The translations under genes and the position numbers were made by a program. The notes under the pieces are model-generated. The model did not search any database. It was given only the letters and a program-made list of their open reading frames with translations, and was not told where the DNA came from. Below are positions 8,009-16,796 of a DNA stretch of 64,000 nt, in pieces. Position 1 is the stretch's first letter. Each line of letters starts with the position of its first letter. The stretch is taken from positions 124,001-188,000 of the forward strand of contig CAVUNV010000005.1 of the NCBI GenBank assembly GCA_963742925.1, written 5' to 3'. Source of the stretch: PALSA-612 sp963742925 (lineage in GTDB: Bacteria; Actinomycetota; Thermoleophilia; Gaiellales; Gaiellaceae).

Positions 8009-10129
8009 ATGAAGCGAGTAGGAGTCGACGTCGGCGGAACCTTCACCGACCTGATCTATGTCGACGACGAGGCCGGTGTCATCCGCGTGCACAAGCTGCC
8101 GACGACACCCGGCGACCCGTCCCAGGGGACGATCCAGGGGATCGAGGAGGTGACGAGCGGGGCCGGCCAGAGCCCCTCGGCGCTCGACTCCGTCTTCCAC
8201 GGCACGACGATCGCCACCAACATCGTGATCGAGCACTCGGGCGCCACCGTCGGGATGATCACCACCGAGGGCTACCGGGACATCCTCCACATCGCCCGGC
8301 ACAAGAAACCGCTCAACTTCTCGAACTACCAGGACCTGCCCTGGCAGCGCTATCCCGTCGTGCGGCGCCGCTACCGGCTGACCGTGCCGGAGCGGGTCAC
8401 GAAGGACGGCTCGGTGCTCGTGCCGCTCGACGAGGACAGGGCGCGCGAGCAGGTGCGCAAGCTGAAGGAGGCGGGCGTCGACGCGGTCGCGGTCTGCTTC
8501 CTGTTCTCGTTCGTCAACGACGCGCACGAAGCCCGGGTGGCCGAGATCGTCCGCGAGGAGTTCCCGGAGGCGTTCCTCTCGGTCTCGTCCGAGGTGCTGC
8601 CCCAGTACCGTGAGTACGAGCGCTTCTCGACCGTCTGCCTGAACGCCTACATCGGGCCGAAGGTGGCGACCTACGTCAGCCGGCTCCAGGACGAGCTGAC
8701 CCGGCTCGGCGTGCGCACGGGCGTGCACCTGATGACGTCGGCGTCGGGGGTCGCGACGGCGCAGGCCGCGGTCGAGCGGCCGGTCAACCTGCTCATGTCC
8801 GGCCCCGTGGCGGGAGTCGTCGGCGGCATCTGGGCCGGCAAGCAGGCCGGCTACGGGAACGTGATCACGCTCGACGTGGGCGGCACGTCGGCCGACATCG
8901 GGCTCGCCCAGGAAGGCCGCCTGCGGATGAAGCACCTGCTCGACACGAAGGTGGGGCCGTACCAGGCGATGATCCCCATGGTCGACGTCGACACGATCGG
9001 TGCGGGCGGCGGCTCGATCGCGTACGTCGACCAGGGCGGCATCTTCCGCGTCGGGCCCCGCTCGGCCGGTGCCGTGCCCGGGCCCGCCGCCTACAACCGC
9101 GGGGGCACGGAGGCGACCGCGACCGACGCGCTCGTGAACCTCGGCTGGCTCTCGCCCGAGGCGTTCCTCGGCGGCGGGATGGAGCTCGACGCCGGGCTGG
9201 CCCGGAAGGCGTTCGAGGAAGGGCCGGCCGACGCGCTCGGCATGAGCGTCGAGGAGGCGTCCATGGGCGCCGTCCAGATCCTCACCCACTCGATGGTGCA
9301 GTCGATCGAGGAGAACTCCGTCCGCAAGGGCTACGACCCGCGGGACTTCGCGCTCGTCGCCGAGGGCGGCGCCGGGCCCCTGTTCGCCGCCCAGATCGCG
9401 CTCGAGGTCGGGACTCCGGTCGTGGTCGTCCCGCCCTACCCCGGCATCGCGGCCGCGATGGGGCTGCTGGCCACGGACATGGTCTACGAGTACGTCGCCA
9501 CGACCCACCAGCGGCTGTCGCGGCTCGACGCGCCCGCGCTGCAGCAGCGGTTCGAGGAGCTGGAGGAGCTCGCGGTGCGCCAGCTCGCCGACGACGGCAT
9601 CGCCCCCGAGAACGTCGTCGTCCAGCGGATCGCCGACTGCCGCTACCTGGGCCAGGGCTACGAGCTCCGCGTCGACGCTCCCTCCGGTCAGATCGGCCAT
9701 GACTGGACGGAGAAGGTGCGCGCCGACTTCCACGACATCCACGAGCGCGAGTACTCGCGGCGCTTCGAGGACTCGGACATCGAGATCCCGAACGTCCGCG
9801 TCCGCGGCATCGGCGTCACGCCGGCGCTCCGGACGCCCGAGATCGAGCACGGCGACGAATCACCGGACGCCGCGCTCCGGCACGAGGGCGGGGCGTGGTT
9901 CCGTGTCGGCGGCGCGCTCCAGGAGGTGCCGACGCGCTACTACGAGCGGGCAGCTCTCAAGGCCGGCAACCGTCTCGCCGGCCCTGCGATCGTGACGCAG
10001 TACGACTCGACGACGGTGATCCCGCCGGGGATCTCCGCTCACGTCGACCGGTTCGGGAACATCGTGATCGAGATCGGCGCCTCGGCGGAGTCGCAGACCG
10101 ATTCGACCGAGATGGAGGTGGCGGCATGA
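8009..10129 (+). CDS. hyuA: Hydantoinase/oxoprolinase family, subunit A
   Basis: A 706-residue ATP-dependent ring-opening subunit of the HyuA/acetone-carboxylase-beta/oxoprolinase-N group. The actin-like ATPase phosphate loops are plain: MKRVGVDVGGTFTDLIYVDD at the N-terminus and ITLDVGGTSADIGLAQEG in the middle. Further family blocks are HGTTIATNIVIEHSG, VDVDTIGAGGGSIAYVD and GPLFAAQIALEVG. Family members hydrolyse N-methylhydantoin or 5-oxoproline with ATP, or carboxylate acetone or acetophenone. It is followed with ATGA overlap by subunit B, so the pair forms one enzyme. Which substrate is used cannot be read from sequence; the surrounding amide enzymes favour a hydantoin-like ring. Confidence 0.93.
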   Translation: MKRVGVDVGGTFTDLIYVDDEAGVIRVHKLPTTPGDPSQGTIQGIEEVTSGAGQSPSALDSVFHGTTIATNIVIEHSGATVGMITTEGYRDILHIARHKKPLNFSNYQDLPWQRYPVVRRRYRLTVPERVTKDGSVLVPLDEDRAREQVRKLKEAGVDAVAVCFLFSFVNDAHEARVAEIVREEFPEAFLSVSSEVLPQYREYERFSTVCLNAYIGPKVATYVSRLQDELTRLGVRTGVHLMTSASGVATAQAAVERPVNLLMSGPVAGVVGGIWAGKQAGYGNVITLDVGGTSADIGLAQEGRLRMKHLLDTKVGPYQAMIPMVDVDTIGAGGGSIAYVDQGGIFRVGPRSAGAVPGPAAYNRGGTEATATDALVNLGWLSPEAFLGGGMELDAGLARKAFEEGPADALGMSVEEASMGAVQILTHSMVQSIEENSVRKGYDPRDFALVAEGGAGPLFAAQIALEVGTPVVVVPPYPGIAAAMGLLATDMVYEYVATTHQRLSRLDAPALQQRFEELEELAVRQLADDGIAPENVVVQRIADCRYLGQGYELRVDAPSGQIGHDWTEKVRADFHDIHEREYSRRFEDSDIEIPNVRVRGIGVTPALRTPEIEHGDESPDAALRHEGGAWFRVGGALQEVPTRYYERAALKAGNRLAGPAIVTQYDSTTVIPPGISAHVDRFGNIVIEIGASAESQTDSTEMEVAA

Positions 10130-12039
10130 GCGTCGCAGAGTACGAGGTCGGGAGACAACCCGGCCCGCCCCAGCGCAAGCGCGTCGAGGTCGACCCGATC
10201 ACGCTGCGTGTGCTCGGCGGCGCCTTCCACGCGATCGCCAAGGAGATGGCGGGCGTGCTCTTCCGGATGAGCTACTCGTCGATCATCCGCGAGTCGGAGG
10301 ATCTCGGCGCCGGCATCTTCGACGCCGAGGGCCGCGAGCTGTGCGAGTCCGACTCGACTCCGATGCACATCGGCTCGCTGCCCTGGTACATCAGGGGCTT
10401 TCTGCACCGTCTCGGCGACGAGATCGAGCCGGGCGACGTGATCGTCCACAACCACCCGTACCTCGGTGCCTCGCACTCGCCGGACGTGGCCGTGGCCGTA
10501 CCGATCTTCCACGACGGCGAGCTGCTCGGCTTCGCCGCCGTGACCGCGCACGTGCTCGACGTCGGCGGCTCGTTCCCGGGCATCAACGCGGACGCCTTCG
10601 ACGTCTACGCGGAGGCCAAGCTCTACAACGGCCTGCGCTGGTACCGCCGCGGCGAGCTGAACGTCGACGTCGACCGGATGATCTTCGACAACGTCCGCAC
10701 CGAGACGATGAACCGCGGCGACATGAACGCGATGCTCGCCGCCTGCCAGCTCGGGTGCGAGCGCTTCCTGCGGCTCGTCGAGCGCTACGGCGTCGAGGTC
10801 GTGATGAGCGCCGCCTACGACTGGATGGACTACTCCGAGCGGATGCTCAGGGCCGAGATCGCGAAGATCCCCGACGGGACGTACGGCCCCGTGGTCGGCT
10901 GGCTCGACGACGACGCACGCAACCGCGGCGTCCAGCTGCGGGTCGAGACGAGGGTGATCGTCGAGGGCGACGAGGTCACGATCGACCTGACCGGCTCGAA
11001 CCCGGAGGTGCCGACCGGCTACAACGTGCCTTTCGAGGGGTCGCTGCTCGTGTCGTGCTACTACGCCATCCGCACGATCCTGCTCGACGAGACCACCTTC
11101 CCCGAGCACGTGCCGCAGAACGACGGCGTCTTCCGCCCGGTGAAGGTGATCGCGCCGAAGGGGACGATCTTCAACCCGACCTTCCCGCGCGCCTGCTTCT
11201 CGCGCTTCTGCCAGACGCAACGCGTCGTCGACAACACCATCCTCGCGCTGGCCGAGGCGCTCCCCGACAAGGTGACGGCCGGGAACGCCGCCGGGATCCA
11301 CTTCTGCGCCTACGCGGGCTTCGACGAGTCGATCGGCCAGTACTGGCTCTACCTCGAGGTCAACGAGGGCTCGTACGGCGGCCGGTACGGCAAGGACGCG
11401 ATGGACTCGGTCGACAACCTGATGGCGAACACGCGCAACAACCCGATCGAGGAGCTCGACCAGCGCTTCCCGATGCGCTGCGACCAGTACGAGCTGCGGC
11501 CCGAGCCGGCGGCGCCCGGCAAGTGGCGCGGCGGCATCGGCATCATCCGGCGCAACCGCTTCCTCGTCGACGGCACCTACTCGTGCGAGGGCGACCGGCA
11601 GACCGATCCGCCGAAGGCGATCTTCGGGGGCTGGGACGGGCTCGTCGCCTCGTGCCGCAAGAACCCGGACACGGCGCTGGAGGAGTACCTGCCGGCGAAG
11701 GTGACCGGCATCCCGTTCGCGGCCGGCGAGTTCATCGAGTTCCGCGAGCCGAACGCGGCCGGCTACGGCGATCCGCTCGAGCGCGACCCCGCGCAGGTGC
11801 GCGAGGACGTCCTCGACGACTTCACGACGATCGAGCTGGCTCTCGACGCCTACGGCGTCGTCTTCGCCGACGAGCGGACGCTCGAGATCGACGCCGCGGC
11901 GACAGACGCGAAGCGCGCGGAGCTGCGGGCGGGCCGCGACGGACGCTCGCTGACCGAGTACTTCCGCGACGGACTCGTGCCCTACAACGCGCCGGTGTCG
12001 ATCGCAAGCAATCGGGAGTTCGGGATCGAGTCGAAGTGA
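10126..12039 (+). CDS. hyuB: Hydantoinase/oxoprolinase family, subunit B
   Basis: A 637-residue HyuB-type subunit, partner of the HyuA encoded just upstream. Conserved regions include RVEVDPITLRVLGGAFHAIA, RMSYSSIIRESEDLGAGIFD, the metal-site region DVIVHNHPYLGASHSPDVAV, HVLDVGGSFPG and FPMRCDQYELRPEPAAPGKW. Length is normal for stand-alone B subunits. I chose the ATG at 10126 because it overlaps the hyuA stop (ATGA) and gives the expected N-terminus; the frame is open further upstream but only as a shadow of hyuA. The stop overlaps the GntR GTG start. Confidence 0.93.
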   Translation: MSVAEYEVGRQPGPPQRKRVEVDPITLRVLGGAFHAIAKEMAGVLFRMSYSSIIRESEDLGAGIFDAEGRELCESDSTPMHIGSLPWYIRGFLHRLGDEIEPGDVIVHNHPYLGASHSPDVAVAVPIFHDGELLGFAAVTAHVLDVGGSFPGINADAFDVYAEAKLYNGLRWYRRGELNVDVDRMIFDNVRTETMNRGDMNAMLAACQLGCERFLRLVERYGVEVVMSAAYDWMDYSERMLRAEIAKIPDGTYGPVVGWLDDDARNRGVQLRVETRVIVEGDEVTIDLTGSNPEVPTGYNVPFEGSLLVSCYYAIRTILLDETTFPEHVPQNDGVFRPVKVIAPKGTIFNPTFPRACFSRFCQTQRVVDNTILALAEALPDKVTAGNAAGIHFCAYAGFDESIGQYWLYLEVNEGSYGGRYGKDAMDSVDNLMANTRNNPIEELDQRFPMRCDQYELRPEPAAPGKWRGGIGIIRRNRFLVDGTYSCEGDRQTDPPKAIFGGWDGLVASCRKNPDTALEEYLPAKVTGIPFAAGEFIEFREPNAAGYGDPLERDPAQVREDVLDDFTTIELALDAYGVVFADERTLEIDAAATDAKRAELRAGRDGRSLTEYFRDGLVPYNAPVSIASNREFGIESK

Positions 12040-12815
12040 CGGCGCGGTCGCGGATGCGTCCGGTCGAGCGCGCCTCGGACGCGATGGCCGTGCGTCGCGT
12101 TCGGAAGGCGTACGAGCAGGTGGCCGACCAACTCCGCGAGCTGATCGTGAGCGGGGAGCTGAAGCGGGGTGAGCGGCTCCCGAACGAGACGGTGCTGGCG
12201 CGTGAGTTCGGCGTCAGCAGGGCGACCGTTCGGGAGGCGCTGCGGCTCCTCACCGCGCAGAGCCTGATCCGCACGGCGAAGGGAGCGGGCGGCGGGACGT
12301 ACGTGACGCTGCCGAGCGTCGACCACGTCTCCCAGTTCCTCAACTCGGCGCTCAACCTGCTCGCCGCGGCCGAGCACGTGTCGCTCGACGAGCTGCTCGA
12401 GGCGCGCGAGGCGCTCGAGGTCCCGGCGACGCGGCTCGCTGCGCAGCGCCGCTCCGATCACGCCGTCGCCCAGCTCCACGCCACCATCCCGCCCGACCCG
12501 AGCGACCTTGCTCCCACCGAGCAGTTCGTCTACAACGCCGACTTCCACACGTCCGTGATCGCCGCCTCCGGGAACGCGTTCCTGATGATGGCCGCGCAGC
12601 CGCTGTTCACGATCCTGCAGACGAGCCTCGCCCGCTCGTCGCTCGGTGCCCGCTTCCACAGGGGGATCAACGAGCAGCACCGCGCGATCGTCGCTGCGAT
12701 CGAGGCCGCCGACCCCAGGCTCGCCGAGCGGGAGATGCGCTCGCACCTCGAGTTCCTGCGGCCGCACTACGAGCGCACGTGGCGGTATGCGCTCCACGCC
12801 GCCGAGCAGGCGTGA
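12036..12815 (+). CDS. GntR-family regulator, FadR/FCD subfamily
   Basis: A 259-residue transcription factor with an N-terminal winged helix (YEQVADQLRELIVSGELKRG, LPNETVLAREFGVSRATVRE) and an all-helical FCD effector domain (VSLDELLEAREALEVPATRL; ADFHTSVIAASGN; GINEQHRAIVAAIEA; MRSHLEFL). The Asp and His residues of the FCD metal site are present (FVYNADFH, EQHR). FCD regulators bind short palindromes of the GTC-A/T-GAC type and respond to organic acids or breakdown products. The proposed start GTG at 12036 overlaps the hyuB stop; ATGs at 12054 and 12084 are alternatives. It likely controls its own operon through the ATGTCAGACAT sites near 6.85-6.93 kb. Confidence 0.9.
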   Translation: MTARSRMRPVERASDAMAVRRVRKAYEQVADQLRELIVSGELKRGERLPNETVLAREFGVSRATVREALRLLTAQSLIRTAKGAGGGTYVTLPSVDHVSQFLNSALNLLAAAEHVSLDELLEAREALEVPATRLAAQRRSDHAVAQLHATIPPDPSDLAPTEQFVYNADFHTSVIAASGNAFLMMAAQPLFTILQTSLARSSLGARFHRGINEQHRAIVAAIEAADPRLAEREMRSHLEFLRPHYERTWRYALHAAEQA

Positions 12816-12849
12816 ACAGGTCGGCCTCCGCGCTCGCGGATCCCTCGGG

Positions 12850-12924
12850 CGCCGCTGGCGGTGCGGGGCCGGAGGTCACAGTATGAGCAATACGGGGCCG
12901 GAGAGCACCGTGCCGCCAGCGGCG
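12850..12924. repeat. 12-base inverted repeat around the start of the LLM gene
   Basis: CGCCGCTGGCGG (12850-12861) and CCGCCAGCGGCG (12913-12924) are perfect inverted repeats separated by 51 bases. The loop also carries the direct repeat CGGGGCCGGAG (12864-12874 and 12894-12904) and the only plausible ATG of the next gene. It could fold over the translation start or be a small inserted element. Confidence 0.4.
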
Positions 12925-13904
12925 TCAGGCGCCGGCGGAGCCGGGCTTCGCCCGGCGGGAGCCGATGCCGGCGAGGGGTTCGCGCTGGGTCTGCAGGGAT
13001 CGGGGCAGCTCGTGACGGGCCGCCCGACCCGGGGTTCTTCCGGGCCGTGGCGGAGCTGGCCGAGTCCACCGGCTACGACTCGCTGTGGGCCGGCGATCAC
13101 GTCTCCTTCCACAACCCGATCCTCGACGTCACGGTGGCGCTCGGCTGCTTTGCGGCGCGGACCGAGCGGATCACGCTCGGCGCCGGGGTCGTGCTGCTGC
13201 CGCTCCGCCATCCGAGCCTGGTGGCGCGCGAGCTGGCATCGCTCGACTACCTCTCCGGCGGCCGCGTCGTGCTCGGAGTCGGAGTGGGAGGGGAGGGCGG
13301 CAAGGACTTCGAGGCGGTGGGCGTGGATCCGCGGGAGCGCGGTGCGCGAACCGACGAGGCGATGCGGGCGCTCCGCGAGCTGTTCTCGGGCCCCGAGGCG
13401 AGCTTCCAGGGCCGCTTCTTCTCGTTCGAGGGCATCACGATCGAGCCCTCGCCGGTGCAGCCGGGAGGTCCGCCGCTCTGGGTCGGCGGCCGCTCGCCGG
13501 CAGCGCAGCGCCGCGCCGGGCGTCTGGGCGACGGCTGGATGCCGATCTGGGTCTCGGCCGAGCGGCTCACGGCCGGGCTCGCGGAGGTACGGCGCCACGC
13601 GGAGGAGGCCGGCCGCGACCCGAACGGGATCGCCGGCGCGGTCATGTGCCCGGCGCTGACCGGCGAGGATGCCCGTCCTCGCCTGGCGGCGCATCTCGAG
13701 CAGCGCTACGGCATGCGCGTCGAGCCGCACCTGGTCGACCGCTACTGCATCGCCGGCTCGCCGGACGAGTGCGCCGCCCGCGTACGCGACTACGTGGAGG
13801 CCGGCGCCGAGCACGTGATCCTCAACCTCGGCTGTGCCGCGGGGGACGAGTTCCTCGAGCAAGCCGAGCTGCTCCCGTCCCTGCTCAAGGTGGAGGTGCT
13901 CTGA
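12883..13904 (+). CDS. LLM-class (luciferase-like) flavin/F420-dependent oxidoreductase (one-base frameshift near 13026)
   Basis: This encodes a bacterial-luciferase-like TIM-barrel oxidoreductase. The conserved FALGLQGSGQLVTGRP beginning is in one frame, and the continuation from DPGFFRAVAELAESTGYDSL onward is in another. A single missing base near 13026 reconciles them. Typical blocks follow: WAGDHVSFHNPILD, RITLGAGVVLLPLRHPS, LDYLSGGRVVLGVGVG and PPLWVGGRSPAAQRRAGRLG. The N-terminal about 35 residues from the ATG at 12883 are unlike the family and lie in an inverted repeat, so the true start is uncertain. Enzymes of this class do monooxygenation or F420-linked redox steps. The stop overlaps the next ATG by one base. 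Confidence 0.8.
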
Positions 13905-14680
13905 TGGCCCGCGTGCTCGTGATCGTCCCGTTTCCGCTCGGCGAGTCGGGCATGGCCAACCGTGCCGCGCAGCTCGAGAAGGTCGCGCTCGGCCCCGACA
14001 TCGATTTCGACTTCCGCGGCGTCCGCGCCGGCCCGGCGCTGCTCGACAGCGGGCACGACGCCGGCCTGGCGGAGGTCGCTCTCGCCGAGGTCGGCATCCG
14101 CGCGCAGGACGAGGGCTACGACGCCGTCTGCATCGACACGATGAGCGACTCGGGCGTGAACATCCTCCGTTCGTTCCTCGACATCCCCGTGATCGGTCCC
14201 GGCCGTGTCTCGTATCTGACCGCGCTGATGCTCGGCGACACCTTCTCGGTGTTGACGCAGTGGGACGGCTGGATCCCGATCTACAAGAAGGGCGTGCGCG
14301 ACCTGGGGCTGGAGGGCCACCTCGCCTCGATCCGCTCGATCAACATGCTTCCCGACGTCGACAACCTGTTGGGGGGCAAGGAGGACGTCGTGTTCCCGAT
14401 GCTTCGGGACGCGGGCCTCGCCTGCATCGAGGACGGCGCCCAGGTGATCTGCATGGGCTCGACCACGATGCACCAGGCGGTTCCGTACCTGCAGGCGGAG
14501 CTCCCCGTGCCAATCGTCAATCCGGGGCCGCTCAGCTACAAGCTGGCCGAGCTCCTCCTCGGGCTCGGGCTCACGCAGTCGAGGAAGGCGCATCCGTTCC
14601 CCACCGTGCCGAAGCCCGAGATGCTCGCGGCGATGATGGAGGCGGCCGAGGCGAGCGAACGCGCCGCCGGGCGCGGATGA
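13904..14680 (+). CDS. Asp/Glu/hydantoin racemase-superfamily protein with altered catalytic positions
   Basis: A 258-residue member of the Asp/Glu racemase fold (hydantoin racemase, maleate isomerase, arylmalonate decarboxylase). It begins MARVLVIVPFPLGESGMANR. The two sites that normally hold the catalytic cysteines appear as VCIDTMSDSGVN and ICMGSTTMHQA, where the aligned residues are Thr and Ser rather than Cys, although cysteines occur two to three residues earlier. It may therefore be a variant isomerase or use shifted cysteines. Context with hyuAB and a PuuE-type hydrolase suggests hydantoin racemase or maleate isomerase-like chemistry. It overlaps the CoA-transferase start by four bases. 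Confidence 0.8.
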   Translation: MARVLVIVPFPLGESGMANRAAQLEKVALGPDIDFDFRGVRAGPALLDSGHDAGLAEVALAEVGIRAQDEGYDAVCIDTMSDSGVNILRSFLDIPVIGPGRVSYLTALMLGDTFSVLTQWDGWIPIYKKGVRDLGLEGHLASIRSINMLPDVDNLLGGKEDVVFPMLRDAGLACIEDGAQVICMGSTTMHQAVPYLQAELPVPIVNPGPLSYKLAELLLGLGLTQSRKAHPFPTVPKPEMLAAMMEAAEASERAAGRG

Positions 14681-15903
14681 CGCTGCCGCTCGCTGACGTT
14701 CGGGTGATCGCGGTCGAGCAGTTCGGGGCCGGGCCGTGGGCGACCCTGCAGCTCGCCGACCTCGGCGCCGAGGTGATCAAGATCGAGGATCCCGGCTCGC
14801 GCGGCGATGTCGGCCGCTACGTGCCGCCGTTCCAGGAGGGCGAGCACTCGCTGTTCTTCGAGACGTTCAACCGGAGCAAGAAGTCGGTCTCTCTCGACCT
14901 GCGCCACGCCGAGGCGCGGCCGGTGCTCGAGGATCTCGTGCGAGCCGTCGATGCCGTCTACTCGAACCTGCGCGGAGACCAGCCGCACCGCCTCGGCCTC
15001 ACCTACGAGCAGCTCCGGCACGTCAATCCGCGGATCGTCTGCTGCTCGCTGTCCGGCTTCGGCATGACTGGCCCGCGTGCGGCCGAAGGCGGCTACGACT
15101 ACATGATGCAGGGGCTCGCGGGCTGGCAGATGCTGACCGGAGAGCCGGACGGCCCACCGACGAAGAGCGGTATCTCGCTCGTCGACCTGTCCGGCGGCTA
15201 CGCGTCGGCGGTCGCGCTCCTCGCCGGCCTGTGGCGGGCGCGCCGCGACGGCGTCGGCTGCGACTGCGACGTCTCCCTGTTCGAGACGGCGCTCCACGAG
15301 CTCATGTACATCGGCCCCTGGGCGGCCACGCACGGCTACGTGCCCCCGCGGCGCCGCAACTCGGCTCACGCCTCGATCGTCCCGTTCCAGAACTTCCGGG
15401 CCGCGGACGGCTGGCTGGTCGTTGCGGCGGCGAAGCAGAAGTTCTGGGAGCGGCTCTGCGAGGTGCTCGGTGAGCCGGAGCTGGCGGCCGATCCGCGGTT
15501 TGCGACGATGGCGGCGCGTGACCAGAACCGCGACGCCCTCGTGCCCGTGCTCGACGATCTGTTCGCACGGCGGTCGGTGCAGGAGTGGCTCGACCTGCTC
15601 GTCCCCGCGGGCGTCCCGGCGGCGAAGGTGAACACGGTGCTCGAGGCGCTCGCCGAGCCGCAGACCGTCGAGCGCGGAGACATCGTCGAGCACGAGCATC
15701 CCGTGCTCGGCACCGTGCGCTCGATCCGCACGCCGCTCCGGCTCGAGGCAGAAGGCGAGGTGCTCGAGCGTCCGTCCGCCCGGGGCCCGTTCCGCGGCGA
15801 GCACACGGAGGACGTGCTCGCCGGGTTGTGCGGCTACTCGGCGGAGCGGATCCGGGAGCTGGCCGGCGCGGGCGTGTTCGGCGAGGCCGGGGTCCCGGCG
15901 TGA
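14677..15903 (+). CDS. CaiB/BaiF family (type III) CoA-transferase
   Basis: A 408-residue family III CoA-transferase, full length, beginning MTLPLADVRVIAVEQFGAGP. Family features are LGAEVIKIEDP, FFETFNRSKKSVSLDL, the stretch SGISLVDLSGGYASAVALLA holding the expected catalytic aspartate, and the C-terminal LARR-like domain. It would move CoA between carboxylic acids (for example from succinyl-CoA to a linear diacid or carbamoyl acid). Start ATG at 14677 overlaps the racemase stop, and its own stop overlaps the next gene's GTG, so it is embedded in the operon. It likely activates the carbon skeleton left after ring opening. Confidence 0.92.
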   Translation: MTLPLADVRVIAVEQFGAGPWATLQLADLGAEVIKIEDPGSRGDVGRYVPPFQEGEHSLFFETFNRSKKSVSLDLRHAEARPVLEDLVRAVDAVYSNLRGDQPHRLGLTYEQLRHVNPRIVCCSLSGFGMTGPRAAEGGYDYMMQGLAGWQMLTGEPDGPPTKSGISLVDLSGGYASAVALLAGLWRARRDGVGCDCDVSLFETALHELMYIGPWAATHGYVPPRRRNSAHASIVPFQNFRAADGWLVVAAAKQKFWERLCEVLGEPELAADPRFATMAARDQNRDALVPVLDDLFARRSVQEWLDLLVPAGVPAAKVNTVLEALAEPQTVERGDIVEHEHPVLGTVRSIRTPLRLEAEGEVLERPSARGPFRGEHTEDVLAGLCGYSAERIRELAGAGVFGEAGVPA

Positions 15904-16796
15904 GCGTCCGGGACTTCACCGGCTACGGCGAGCAGCCGCCCGACCCCGTCTGGCCGGATGGGGCGCGGCTCGCGCTGAACTTCGTCCTGAACTACGAGGA
16001 GGGCGGCGAGGTGACGCCGCTCGAGGGCGACCCGGCGTCCGAGGCGTTCCTGCACGAGGTGGTGGGCGCGCCGGCGACGATCGGCCGGCGGAACCTGAAC
16101 ACGGAGTCGATGTTCGAGTACGGCAGCCGCGCCGGCTTCTGGCGCGTGCACCGGATCTTCGTGAAGCACGAGCTGCCGCTGACCGTGTACGCGGTCGGCC
16201 AGGCGCTCGAGCGCAACCCGGCGGCGGCCCGCGCGATGGTCGGCGCGGGCTGGGAGGTGGCGAGTCACGGCTGGCGCTGGATCGACTACCTGGGGATGTC
16301 CGAGGAGGAGGAGCGTGCTCACATCAGGCACGCGATCGGAGCGATCGAGCGCGCCACGGGGCAGCGTCCGGTCGGCTGGTACACGGGCCGGATCTCCGAC
16401 AACACCCGCCGGCTCGTGGTCGAGGAGGGCGGCTTCCTCTACGACTCGGACTCGTACGCGGACGAGCTCCCGTACTGGGTCGAGGTCGGGGAGCAGCCGC
16501 ATCTCGTGATCCCGTACACGCTCGACGCGAACGACTTCAAGTTCCTGCTCGTCAACGGGTTCGTGACCGGCGACCAGTTCTACGAGTACCTGGTCGACTC
16601 GTTCGACCAGCTCTACGAGGAGGGCGGCCGGATGATGTCGGTCGGCCTGCACTGCCGGATCGTCGGCAGGCCCGGTCGCGCGCGGGCGCTCGACGCCTTC
16701 CTCGCCCACGTCCGCGAGCGCGAGGACGTGTGGGTGACGACGCGGGCCGAGATCGCGAGGCACTGGCGGGAGCACCACCCACCGCCGTCGGCCTAG
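15900..16796 (+). CDS. Polysaccharide deacetylase-fold hydrolase, PuuE allantoinase / cyclic imide hydrolase type
   Basis: A 298-residue NodB-fold protein closely resembling uricase-linked allantoinase PuuE and cyclic imidases rather than sugar deacetylases. It has the GYGEQPPDPVWPDGARLALN opening, FVLNYEEGGE, NTESMFEYGSRAGFWR, VASHGWRWIDY and GWYTGRISDNTRRL blocks, and a C-terminal HCRIVGRPGRARAL. These enzymes open allantoin, hydantoins or imides with or without metal. The GTG start at 15900 overlaps the CoA-transferase stop (GTGA). It ends directly against the convergent alpha/beta hydrolase. Confidence 0.88.
   Translation: MSVRDFTGYGEQPPDPVWPDGARLALNFVLNYEEGGEVTPLEGDPASEAFLHEVVGAPATIGRRNLNTESMFEYGSRAGFWRVHRIFVKHELPLTVYAVGQALERNPAAARAMVGAGWEVASHGWRWIDYLGMSEEEERAHIRHAIGAIERATGQRPVGWYTGRISDNTRRLVVEEGGFLYDSDSYADELPYWVEVGEQPHLVIPYTLDANDFKFLLVNGFVTGDQFYEYLVDSFDQLYEEGGRMMSVGLHCRIVGRPGRARALDAFLAHVREREDVWVTTRAEIARHWREHHPPPSA

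Noticed and set aside
6064..8613. An 849-codon plus-strand frame crossing the citE-like, intergenic and hyuA regions
   Set aside because: It passes through promoters and several real genes in the wrong frame and encodes low-complexity arginine-rich sequence.
6851..9850. A 999-codon open frame on the minus strand across the quinone reductase and hyuA genes
   Set aside because: It is the antisense shadow of strongly recognisable plus-strand genes. Its translation is Arg/Asp/Val/Leu-rich without any domain, typical of GC-rich reverse frames.
10341..12035. Long upstream extension of the GntR frame over hyuB
   Set aside because: The stretch before 12036 is a shadow of hyuB; the regulator has a proper winged helix directly after the GTGA-coupled start.
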